Source of the DNA: Pyxicephalus adspersus
Taxonomy: Eukaryota > Chordata > Amphibia > Anura > Pyxicephalidae
NCBI RefSeq assembly: GCF_032062135.1
Contig: NC_092861.1
Span: 138,529,845-138,593,844, forward strand
Reading direction: 5' to 3'
Length of the DNA: 64,000 nt
Part shown: positions 51,025 to 60,475 of the stretch, piece by piece
Layout of the letters: every line of letters starts with the position of its first letter
Numbering within the stretch: position 1 is the stretch's first letter
Position numbers and translations under genes: made by a program
The notes under the pieces: model-generated
Database searches by the model: none
Seen by the model: the letters and a program-made list of their open reading frames with translations, nothing else
What the model was told of the DNA's origin: nothing

Positions 51025-52790
51025 TATTGTGTCAACAGCTGGCCTGAGACATATTTTTCTCTGCTGCATCTGGCAGTCCAGCAGCACAAAAATGGTTGAA
51101 TAGTGGTAAACAATGACAATACAGTTGTGTATTTAGTTGCAGGCATACAAATATAGTGAAAATATAATTTGCTCTCTTTGGAAAGGGTAATGGGTTCACT
51201 TAAAAGTCCAATCCCTTCTTACGTGGTGCTTGTATGAATTATGGAAACTGTGGACAAAAAAGTGAGCAGAAGGCACAAAAGTAGTCGCCAATATATGTTA
51301 TAGGTTCCCAATCAGGCACCCGATCATTTCCCCATTGCAGTTTTTCTGTACCTTGTTCTACACTGGCAATCTTGATAGTTATGTATGGCTTCATGGTCTC
51401 ATGTCAGAGCTAGTTTGTTTGTTGTTTTGGGGGGATTGTTTGATCAATCAGCAACAACAGAGATTGGGGATCAACTATTGATAAATATGTCAAAAGCAGG
51501 GGGATGCTTGCATTGCAGGTCCTCAGGAACAGCTTCTTCCCCAGCAAGGGGAACTGTGAGCAGCATCGTAACATTATCACCATATCGTACTCCAAAATTT
51601 GGGAAAATGGCAGTCAGAGGTAGCAGTGTCAGTTTTGAACTCATGTCCACCTTGCTGTCTTTTTACTTCCCTGCAACTCTACTTTACCCTTTTGTGCTTG
51701 TGTAAGCTAAAAGTTGGTTTCAGCAGTTTAGAAATATTTACAGGTCTTCTCCCGCCCTTCAGTTAAGTGAACGATACAGGCAGAGATAACTTCATTTAGT
51801 ATATTTTCTATCTATATGTTCCTCATTAGTACATATGCACTGCAGTACTGGTTCCCTGTGCTGTTTCTACCTCTTGAAGTCTGAGCATTACTGTAAAAGG
51901 GACTACAAGTGGATGATACCAATCAAGTACTTACACAACACACATTTGAAGAAGTATTATTAGATACAAGGCTGCATTAAATTTAGTCATTGTATTTTCA
52001 AGCACATGACTGCAAACTTCATTGCAGCTGTTCATCCTGATGTAAACCCTATCATCATTTGTGTTACTGTATAACAGGACAGAGATCTTTGTAATGTACC
52101 TAGCTATTTAATTGCCTTTATGCCATGTGCTTGTCATGCCTGACCTGGTTAACAAAATAATCTGTACACGTCTAATTCCCACCCTCTGCCTCCATCGGGG
52201 AAATGGAAAATGATCTGGAGTAAACAGAATAATCTGAACCAAACACTCAATAGAAATAGGAAACAAAAACCAGAAATGGCTACAGTGGAAAATTTCAACA
52301 CGTACTCCCATTTTGTACCAGACAAATAGTCATTTCTAAGTGTTCAGGTTCCTTGAAAGCAAACTCACACAGTTCCATCATAAACGTGCCACATTGCCGT
52401 CAGTTTCCAAGTATTTTTCTTTTGTGCCTTTTTTTTCCTGCGATATTCTTTCACTTATGATTGTCACATATAATTTTACCTATGGAAACTTTAAAATTCT
52501 AACTTCGTTGCAGTCTGCAACACTTGCATCTCTTTGAGTGCTTTCTCACCAAAAATGAATCTTATGTAGCAAGCGAATAATAATACCAGGCAACCATGCA
52601 GGAAATGAGATATTAGCGTTTTTTTTTTTTTTAATTTTTAGGATTCCCTTAGTAACCATGTTTGGAATGCAAAAACCTTTTCATTTTTTTTGTGTTAGAA
52701 AATTATTTGAAATTTTTATTAATATTAAAATTAAACTATTTAGGGTTTTAGATAGGATGGGGTATATACAACAGGTTTATTTTGCTGTCA

Positions 52791-52841
52791 ATTTGATTTG
52801 CCATCACTTTAATTCTGCTTCGATTTGATTTGCCATCACTT
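52791..52841. repeat. Short direct duplication, period 32
   Basis: ATTTGATTTGCCATCACTTT at 52791 and again at 52823. Confidence 0.85.
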
Positions 52842-54187
52842 TCTCTTCTCGTAATGGATGCCTCTTTCTGTTTTTTGCAATTTTTTGACCAGTTAAAACA
52901 GAAATAAACTAAACTGTACTTCCTCATTTTATCGCAAGGTGCTGCAATTTTTTTCCTCCTTCAGGCGTGCAGGAGTTCATTCACTCCTGGCAAGTGGAGG
53001 GGAAAGCAAAATTGCCATGTATTCTGGCAACCAACGCTGAGCTGTCCATTTGCTGCTTCTAGTGGACTTGTACTGCCTATTTGTCATTTAATTTCTATGG
53101 TCAGGCCTGTATCCTGACAACCCATACACTTACAGTAGACAAAGAAAATCTCTCCGTCTTGTAATCTGGGGCATATGGACTTATATGATTGATGTGATTG
53201 ATATGAATTTGCTAATAGAGACCTGTAACTTTAGACCTGTTTGCTATCTCTTGGTCATATAGTTCCATTAGCTGTTTAGCGGACATTTTTATGGCCAATC
53301 AATAGCTTGCAATTATTTGCAGGACAATAACCTTTGTGATAATATTTGTGTCTTTACACCCTTATCGTTTTTTTTCTTCATTGTCAGATTTGAATATGAA
53401 TTAGTTGTGTTGTATATTAAGACTAGGTTTAGGACCTGCCTTGGGATCATGCGATGCAAAGTAGCACTTGAAGGCTGGCAAGATACCAGCCACACAGTCA
53501 CTTTCACCTCTTTGCTGCAGATTTGACATTGGGTGGCGCTGAGTAGTATTGTCACTGCCACCCCCATTTCTTTTCTATGGGACTGTCACGGGAAGGAGCT
53601 ACTTGTAGTGTCTCCACCAAAGCAGCAGTGCAATGGCATAAGGAAGCTGTAATCCCACTGCAACCTCTGTGCCATTCTAAAGATAGCAAACATGGTTACA
53701 TTTTAGACTAAGGGCAGGGAAGCACTCAAAAGGGCCTTTCATGATCTATACTGCAAATGCCTTTAGCCACAGTAAAGTCAGACTATATGAGCATGGGTCA
53801 GAGTTTGTAAGGAACTTGTTGTATTTGGATTTAGGTACTCTGGCTCGTCATCCGTTGTTTTTAATTGCAAGGATGTGACTTCACTAGGAAATCTTGATGG
53901 CACGGTGAGGTAATTTGGCTTTTTTCGTTCTGTGTGAAAGAAGCTCACAGGCCGTGATTTATAAACAAGGGAAGGATTTGGGCCTAGTACATTCAGGCAT
54001 TCTGATGCAGGAGCAGTCTTTCCAGCTGAAAGCCTCGCTTCCACTCGTCAGCTACAGGTGGCTGTTCTCTCATCAAAGGATGTATTTTGATGAGAAGTGG
54101 GCTCAGAGGATCTGGGGATTAAAACATGTTTTTACAGTGAAGGCAAATTTCTGAAGTTTTTTTTCCTCTCTGTTTTACTTCATCTAG

Positions 54188-54306
54188 GTTTTTTACTTGC
54201 TCCAGTCATTCTTCGAGGCAAAACACACAACTAATTCAGAACGAATTCAGCGGGAGGTGTGTGACATCACCGACAGCTTGAAAGCCAAACTGTGGCTGGC
54301 CAAGAG
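54188..54306 (+). CDS. THADA: THADA exon (internal)
   Basis: This 119-bp exon follows directly after the one ending at 14978. The preceding polypyrimidine tract ends in CTAG at 54187, and the donor GTATGT begins at 54307. It starts in phase 0 and ends in phase 2 after 39 codons plus AG. The translation opens VFYLLQSFFEAKHTTNSE and closes with DSLKAKLWLAKR (the last Arg is split across the intron). In human THADA the equivalent junction reads LLQ then VFHLLQ, so no exon is missing between the two despite 39 kb of intron. The central portion is variable in the family, while the LLQ and AKLWLAKR ends are conserved. The assignment rests on recognised homology plus consistent splice phases. Confidence 0.92.
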
Positions 54307-54602
54307 GTATGTTTAAACTAAAGTTAAAGGATGTTGCAGAGCTAATAAAGTTGATCCTTCTATATATTCTGACACTTGAATGGTTACATAGAATTCAGAA
54401 AAGGGAACTATCACCCTAGTTAAAATTATTTATGGTGTACAGCCACATGTAGCTGCACTCTTTCCTGAAAAAGTTTACAATCTGAAGTCAGATACATTAG
54501 ACCAATACATAAACCATAGAAAGTGTGTCCAAAAAGGAAAATCGAGCGCAAAGGACTAGAACCCAGTATTGCCTGCAGTATATTTTTTCTGTTTTTGACA
54601 AA

Positions 54603-54737
54603 CAATTATTATTAATATTATTATTATACAGGATTTATATAGCGCCAACATATTACGCAGCACTATACATTAAATAGGGGTTGCAAATACAGACAGTGAT
54701 ACAGGAGGAGAGGACCCTGCCCTGAAGAGCTTACAAC
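54603..54737 (-). mobile_element. L2-like LINE tail
   Basis: TTATTATTATAC, then TTTATATAGCGCCAACATAT, and CCTGAAGAGCTTACAA further on, matching the 3' untranslated end of the 32912-33533 LINE. The coding part is absent. Confidence 0.8.
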
Positions 54738-54895
54738 TGTGTCTTGTTCCATGCTGTGTGTCTACATGGAGGCAGTTATCTTGGTGTAGACTGGGCTTTG
54801 CTTCCTGATTTTGGAGCTGCATCCCCAATATCTGCTGGTCTAGTGACTGCTGGAGCAGAAGGAGAGCAGAATCATAAATATGAACTTTGCTTTGA

Positions 54896-55230
54896 TTGTT
54901 ATTATTACACAATATTTAAATAGCACTGACATAATATGCAGCGCTTTACAAAGTCCAGAGTCATATTACTAGCTGTTCTCAAACCAGCTCACAATCTAAT
55001 GCCTCTTCCTTGGTCATATGTCTTTATTTAGTCTAAGGTCAATTTTAGGGGGAAGCCAAATAACCTTACTGCATGTTTTTGGAATGTGGAAACCGGAGTA
55101 CCTGGAGGTAACCCACACAAATACGGGAACGTGCAAACTCCATGCAGATAGTGTCCTGGCTGGGATTCGAACCTGGGACCTAACGCACTATGTATGTTGG
55201 CCAGAGTGCTAACCACTGAGCCAACATGCC
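54896..55230 (-). mobile_element. tRNA-derived SINE, near full length
   Basis: Tail at the left (AATATTTAAATAGCACTGAC). At the right is the complement of GGTTCGAATCCC (B box) and of GTTGGCTCAGTGGTTAG (A box). It lies 159 bp from an L2 tail in the same orientation. The open frames on both strands here are repeat artefacts. Confidence 0.84.
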
Positions 55231-56178
55231 TTGATTTTGATGTCTTATGTATTAAATATCATCACTTATGAAAGTGTTTTGTCATGTTTGTTCATAAAGT
55301 GCAGAATATTGGTTAGTCTTAAAAGAAATTTAGGTAAGGAAAGTGTTCTTTAATCTTTGAGTGACAATACTGCTCCTCAAAACAAACAGTACTGTAAATG
55401 AGCATTGGGGCAGAAAGTGTATTATTGACAGGACTTGCAGGTATTTCAATTTATGCTATTTTTAGTGCCTCAAAATGTTTATGATGCTAATAAACACTTT
55501 GAAAAACAATCCATCATGCAGGTAAATATCTGGCTTTTTCCAGTGTTTCTGGTCTAACTGGACATTTTTCTATCATTCCTGGAAATTTGGTATCTTCCAT
55601 ACTTCCGTGTATGCAGGGCAGGCTGAAGTGTCTGATAAGAGAGCCTAGCACTGGCTCCAGAAGTCTCTCTAGCAATGGCACCTCACGGGGTGTTTTTTCT
55701 GATGATCACCATTGTGTGTTGTTTACTAAGTTACTGACGGTCTCCATCGGATTCCTGTGTGACAAGGTTGGTACACTCTGATCCAGTTGTTTAACCACCT
55801 GGGCGTTACACTGAGGTCTAGATTTCTGTACCAATAGCGGTACACTGTTTTTCATGAAATTTTTTTTTTAAATTGTAGACCTGTAACTTACAGAAATATG
55901 TCTTACAGGGTTCTAGTAGATATCATGAATATAAAAAATGTTTGAAACACACAATCATGTAAAAAAAAAAAAAAATACTTTTAATAAAATTAAATAAAAG
56001 ACACAAAAATCAGCTTAAACAAGAATACATAAATAAATGAAAAATACTGAAAATGCGATAATTCGGTATAATGTATAGTAATATATTTTTCTAAAACACC
56101 TCCCTAGTGTGGTAAATTTCAAAACAGAGTCCAACGTCACATACCTATAGACAAAACCACATAAATATATTTTGTATT

Positions 56179-56324
56179 ATTTTGTATTGGATTGGATACA
56201 GGACTTTGTATTCAATCCAATACAAAATGAGCGTTTGAATTTACCAATTACATACTTTGTATTTATTTTGAATTATTTTGTATTGGATTGGATACAGGAG
56301 TTTGTATTCAATCCAATACAAAAT
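56179..56324. repeat. Duplicated hairpin, two units 96 bp apart
   Basis: Each unit is an inverted repeat of about 22-bp arms with one mismatch (ATTTTGTATTGGATTG pairing with CAATCCAATACAAAAT) and a short loop. The units are 56179-56228 and 56275-56324, and the DNA between them is also similar to the sequence preceding the first unit. Confidence 0.85.
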
Positions 56325-56407
56325 GTGTTTGAATGAGTTTGAATTTGAATTTCCCGCATACGCGCCGACGTCATCGCCGAGGGACGCGTACACGCTACGG
56401 ACGAAGA

Positions 56408-56431
56408 AGAAGAAGCCGGCCGGCTTCTTCT
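56408..56431. repeat. 24-bp perfect palindrome
   Basis: Perfect self-complementary sequence centred on GCCGGCCGGC with GAAGAA arms, inside the GC-rich part of the TTAA element. Confidence 0.8.
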
Positions 56432-56539
56432 CCGCCTGCCAGCTTCTTCTTCTCGGAAAAGGCACCCGACGCTGGAGAGGGAGATCAAAGCTGGAACACG
56501 AACACGACGCTGGATGATCACAGCAGGACCAGGTAAGTG

Positions 56540-56603
56540 ATCGATAAACCCGAACTTTTCTCACTGTATTTTCATACAGTGAGAAAAGTTCGGGTTTATC
56601 GAT
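56540..56603. repeat. Perfect 30-bp hairpin with 4-base loop
   Basis: The arms 56540-56569 and 56574-56603 are exact reverse complements, beginning ATCGATAAACCCGAAC, with the loop TTTC. It lies near the right end of the TTAA element, directly after the donor-like site. Confidence 0.9.
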
Positions 56604-58827
56604 AATTGCAATTTTTTTTAACCCGAACCAAGGTCGGGTTTAACGGTTGGGTGGTTAACAGACAAATCCAGGTAAACAAGTGGTCAAGTCAGTATGGCAG
56701 GTATCATGCCAGTGTGGGGCTTTGGTTTTCTTCTGGCATTTCATTGGAAAAATAACCCCTTGTAATACATCCCTGGGTAACGGTATGTCCTCCAGATTCG
56801 ATATATAAATGCACTGAGATGAGATAACATCACTTCCTCCCTGCCAGCAGAACAGAGAGTGCTGGACTAACCTGTATGTGCATAGCAAACAGAAGCTCTG
56901 TGGACCTCTGTAGAAGCCTGTATCTGGGTTGTGTTTTCTAAGACCTCTCAGCCTCCAGCTCACATTTGCAATATGTTATGTCCCAGGCAAGGAAATATAC
57001 ATCTTGTTTCATTTGTATTCGTTGGCACCATAGATTATTGCTGTTGGATCACCTTTCTGGTGTTGTAACTGTCCAAGGCCTGTGTCTGGTTCAGTCTTCT
57101 CTTCCATCCCCTCTTTTAGCCTTTTCACTTATAACTGCAAATAAACACCAGGAACTTTTCCTTGATGTGACAGATTGGTGTTATTAATTGCAGTGGAGGC
57201 ATCCACAAAAAGGTGCTTTATAGAATGAATCGTGCTACTACATTTTTATGTTCAGGAACACCAGAGAAAATAACTGTTTTTCTTCTTGAGCAGCGGATTA
57301 GAGTTTATAGTGAAGCGTCTAAAGGAAATAGGTCAGCCCATAGCAGGCAATGGGTTGTTTAGTGTTCCAAGGCAAACTCTTGGAGTTGTGTTGCTGCCCT
57401 GTCTGCTTCCTGACCTTGTAGTGCACATTGCCTACTGGCTCTTTAGTATGTACATAAGTTATCTTCATTCATATAATTAATGGGTTTCTAAATTTAGGTG
57501 CGTTAGGTCAAGAAATTTGGCACCCTCCAATTCTCAGATCTTAAAGGTCGCCCATGGTTGAGAGATTGATAACAAGTATGTAAAGCCAATAAGGATATAA
57601 CATTAATTTCTAGTGTGTATCCTTGCTTGGTTATAATAATAGGACTGATCTTTCAAAGAGCTATGTCATTGGTTATCTTGTTATTAGTAGTGGCACAATG
57701 TCCACCTAGTCATTCTGCTAAAAAGCAAAGCCCTCTAACTTTTGTGTGTATAACTGTCAGAAATTATTTTTGCAAACCTATTTGGAAATCTCAAAGACTG
57801 TTTTTTTGAGTTCAATGCTCTCTCTGCCATGGGGGAGTTTTTAAAAGTCTGCCACCTGGCCATTATCCCCATTTTCTTAATGGTGAAATTGGTTCTTCAA
57901 ATTTAAACAGGTAAGAAGTGAAAGTGCAGGTCCATATTTGCATTTAAAAGTTGTTTTACTCACTAAAATATCACTTATCCTTTACTATGTTATGGTAACA
58001 TGAAACATGAGTTTCTTTTTTTTCTATTTCAAAGAAATTTTTTTTTTGGGTTAAAGCAGGAAGAAAATGTAACAATAGCAATGAATCAGATAGCAAGGAT
58101 TACAACAAAAAGAAGAATATTACATGTCTATTTTTTGTACATGGAGTGGAAAAGAATGTATAAACAATCAAATAAGTAAAATCAGATCTGTTTAGTGAAA
58201 CAGAAAGAAAGGAGGAAAGTGAGGGTGGGGCTGTTGAATAGGCCAAGACCTACATATGAAAGTGATGCAATCCCTATTGTGGGGATGGGAATAATCTTTC
58301 CCCTGGGTCCGGAATAGTTATGGTGGAAGGGTTAGGAATAGAAGGGTCTCCCCTAAGCTTTGCAAATACCAGGAGGTATGTTGGAAACATTAATGCAATT
58401 TTTTATTTAGTGGCTGGATCCTAAGTGTCCATTAAAATGGATTTTAATATGTGAAATCTGCAGCTTTTTGGTCCTGCACCTGGTGGTCTTACCAAAGTTG
58501 TTTAGACACTTTACGTTATTGAATGAAAAGAGTTAGTCTTTGTTTCGCAATTGTGTCTCTGCATCACTTTGTTCTTTAAACTTCCAATTGACACTATTAG
58601 AATGGAGTGGCCATTTCACCACACATTGGACAGATATGACCCACTATTATCAGAAAACAGTCTGGGAAATACAATACCATCTCTACTTGGAGTCCTTTAG
58701 GACAGGAAGTGGACATAGAAAGACTGTAAAAGATCAGCAGCATTGATCTATAGCAAAAGGATGAAAACAGTTATGCTATATATTTTTTATTCAGTTTTCA
58801 TTTATACACATTGCTTCAACAAACTAA

Positions 58828-58985
58828 ATAGGGTCGGCTCAGTGGTTATCACTTTCACCTTGCAGCACTAGGGTCCTTGCATGGAGTTTTCATGCTCTTT
58901 GCATGAGATTCCTTTTTTCCTTCATCCTAAAAACATATTCTAGGAACAGTGAGTGACATGACTATGAAATAATATTTATTGTCAA
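58828..58985 (+). mobile_element. tRNA-derived SINE, internally deleted
   Basis: Retains GGCTCAGTGGTTATCAC (A-box region), TGCATGGAGTTTTCATG and GTGACATGACTATG. The B box and the standard tail have been lost. Confidence 0.65.
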
Positions 58986-59379
58986 AATTTCATCTGCCTA
59001 CATTTTGAATATGTGGTCTAAAGGGCCGCACCATAAAATAACGCTATGGTGATCCAGCAACATGCAGCCAAGTCACACTGCTTACACATGGTGGCATGTG
59101 GTACACATTATGGTGACAAGATCTGCAAAGCAGATAAAGCACCAGGCTGTTTAACATGTCCACATCCACCTTAACTTAACAATATTTTGACATAGACCTC
59201 ACCTTTAATTCGTAAAATGACCCTGCTGCAAAACACCTAGATGTGCTCCCGCCTGACGCCAGTTATACCCATAGGCTTTTATGAAGAAAACAACCTATAA
59301 CTGAGCTCCTCAATCTTTAAAATGTACATTTCTGTCTTTTGACAACAACCAAGCAGCCCTGAGCACTTCTAATTATCGA

Positions 59380-59660
59380 TATAATGTGATTTTCAATTGC
59401 TGGTTTAGCTTTGCAGCTCATGTGCTGATCAGAATCATATGCGCGCGGCTTAGATTAAATTACACTGAAGAAATACATTTGCTTGGGGAACACAGAACCA
59501 ATCATTGTGTGTTCCAGAATATTTATCTCATCGCCACAGGGGATGGCAATCTGATTCATTTACAGATTATGTTCTGCCGCCATTATATAAAACATACAAT
59601 TTCTGTCATCGTTATATAAAACATACAGCATCCCTGTGTTTAAATAAATGGCTCTTAGTG
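59380..59660. promoter_or_regulatory. Candidate conserved non-coding element just upstream of a THADA exon
   Basis: Repeat-free block ending about 30 bp before the 59690 exon. It includes TCATATGCGCGCGGCTTAGA and a 29-bp-period direct duplication of TTATATAAAACATACA (59583-59598 and 59612-59627). Confidence 0.22.
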
Positions 59661-59689
59661 TTTAACTTTCCTCTCTTTTGATGTTTCAG

Positions 59690-59775
59690 GCAAAATCCGT
59701 GTTTGGTAACCAGGGCGGCTTTTATCGACATCCTGACTACCATCAGCAATTATCTTGGAAAAGGCGGCAATCGAG
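59690..59775 (+). CDS. THADA: THADA exon (internal)
   Basis: This 86-bp exon has a TTTCAG acceptor ending at 59689 and a GTATGT donor starting at 59776. Its first G completes the AGG arginine codon left by the exon ending at 54306; 28 codons follow and the exon ends in phase 1. The peptide begins QNPCLVTRAAFIDIL, matching the conserved THADA segment after AKLWLAKR. The C-terminal part (TTISNYLGKGGNR) is less conserved. The next exon, which must start in the complementary phase, was not found in the remaining 4.2 kb and probably lies beyond the window. Confidence 0.92.
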
Positions 59776-60043
59776 GTATGTGAGTGCAGAATGTGGGTCA
59801 AGGCTGGCACAATGAGCGCATGGGAAGGCCAATTAGATGCTAACCTAAGGAGTCAAATCCTCAGGGACTGCTAAGGCCTCTCTAGCAAATACTTTTTCCA
59901 TTGATTTTAGTTTTGGACATCTAAGTAGTGTTTATGCTGTAGAAATTTTTATTTTGTAATTTGCTCTTTCCTACAAGTATTTGCAGAGTTTTTGCCAATC
60001 TTTAAAATACCTATTCAGCTCGAGTTTTAAGTGATAAACACAG

Positions 60044-60381
60044 ACCTGAGCGGAACTAAACCCATTGATACTCACCTGTTCCTGTTCTTACAGGGGTGCT
60101 GCCATCTTCTCTCTTTTTTTCTTATATATCCCGCTCTTCTGCCATCTGCCATGGCCAGGATGACATAACTCCCAAACAGGCACACAGAAATGTATTTATT
60201 AACGACATACGCAAAGCACACAGGGATACCTGGGTATTTTGGCAACAGATTTGACAGCTGGGTAGCAATCAGGTGGGTAAGAACAGTTATTGCTGAAGGG
60301 ACATCTCCTGTCCCTTTCTGCAATGTACATCTGCCTGACAGCCAGATTTTCAATTTTCAGAACTTTAGTTCCACTTTAAAG
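60044..60381 (+). mobile_element. MITE family G, copy 4 (best preserved)
   Basis: The left end AGCGGAACTAAA and right end TTTAGTTCCACT are inverted repeats (11 of 12). The core CAGGTGGGTAAGAACAG and the CTCCTGTCCCTTTCTGC stretch recur in the three other copies. The superfamily is not clear from the ends. The open frames on both strands here are artefacts. Confidence 0.6.
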
Positions 60382-60392
60382 CGGTCCACTTT

Positions 60393-60475
60393 TAAAGCAG
60401 AGAATCTGACATTCCCTGAAACATTCCCTGGTGGAGAATGAACTTAATTGAAACACATATCCCTGGAAGATTGTC
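60393..60475 (+). repeat. Interspersed repeat family R, copy 3 (partial)
   Basis: AGAGAATCTGACATTCCC, then ACATTCCCTGGTGGAGAATG. Adjoins MITE family G copy 4. Confidence 0.5.

Larger units (their letters stand above)
14979..54187 (+). other. THADA: THADA intron, complete, about 39.2 kb
   Basis: The donor GTAAGT is at 14979 and the acceptor CTAG ends at 54187. The flanking exons join in phase 0 at a junction known in THADA, so this is a single intron. It contains a CA microsatellite, most of the SINE, LINE and DNA-transposon copies listed separately, and one 875-base assembly gap, so the true length is uncertain. Stretches between listed elements where I recognise nothing include 17921-21030, 21400-22870, 25000-25590, 26020-28590, 36260-37400, 37680-39170, 39400-40970, 41820-43680, 43985-45690, 45860-46630, 49575-50890 and 51030-54180. 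Confidence 0.85.
55795..56654. mobile_element. TTAA-flanked DNA element (piggyBac- or Kolobok-like), 860 bp
   Basis: TTAA lies on both sides (55791-55794 and 56655-56658). The terminal inverted repeats CCACCTGGGCGTTA and CCACCCAACCGTTA match at 10 of 14 positions. TTAA targeting points to piggyBac or Kolobok elements, and the ends alone do not decide between them. The left two thirds are AT-rich. About 56340-56530 is GC-rich with CpG, a GACGTCA motif and a 24-bp palindrome, and ends in a CAG/GTAAGT splice-donor-like site at 56533. A 30-bp hairpin follows. Overlapping open frames in several phases reflect the lack of stops in the GC-rich part; none resembles a transposase. Confidence 0.78.
54307..59689 (+). 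other. THADA: THADA intron, complete, about 5.4 kb
   Basis: The donor GTATGT at 54307 and acceptor TTTCAG ending at 59689 bound a phase 2 intron that splits an Arg codon. It carries an L2 tail, a SINE, a TTAA-flanked DNA element and a degraded SINE, each listed separately. The stretches 55240-55790 and 56660-58825 hold nothing I recognise. Confidence 0.87.

Noticed and set aside
56241..56564. Multiple overlapping open frames (up to 107 codons)
   Set aside because: They arise from the GC-rich, palindromic core of a TTAA-flanked element; being open in several frames at once argues against coding.
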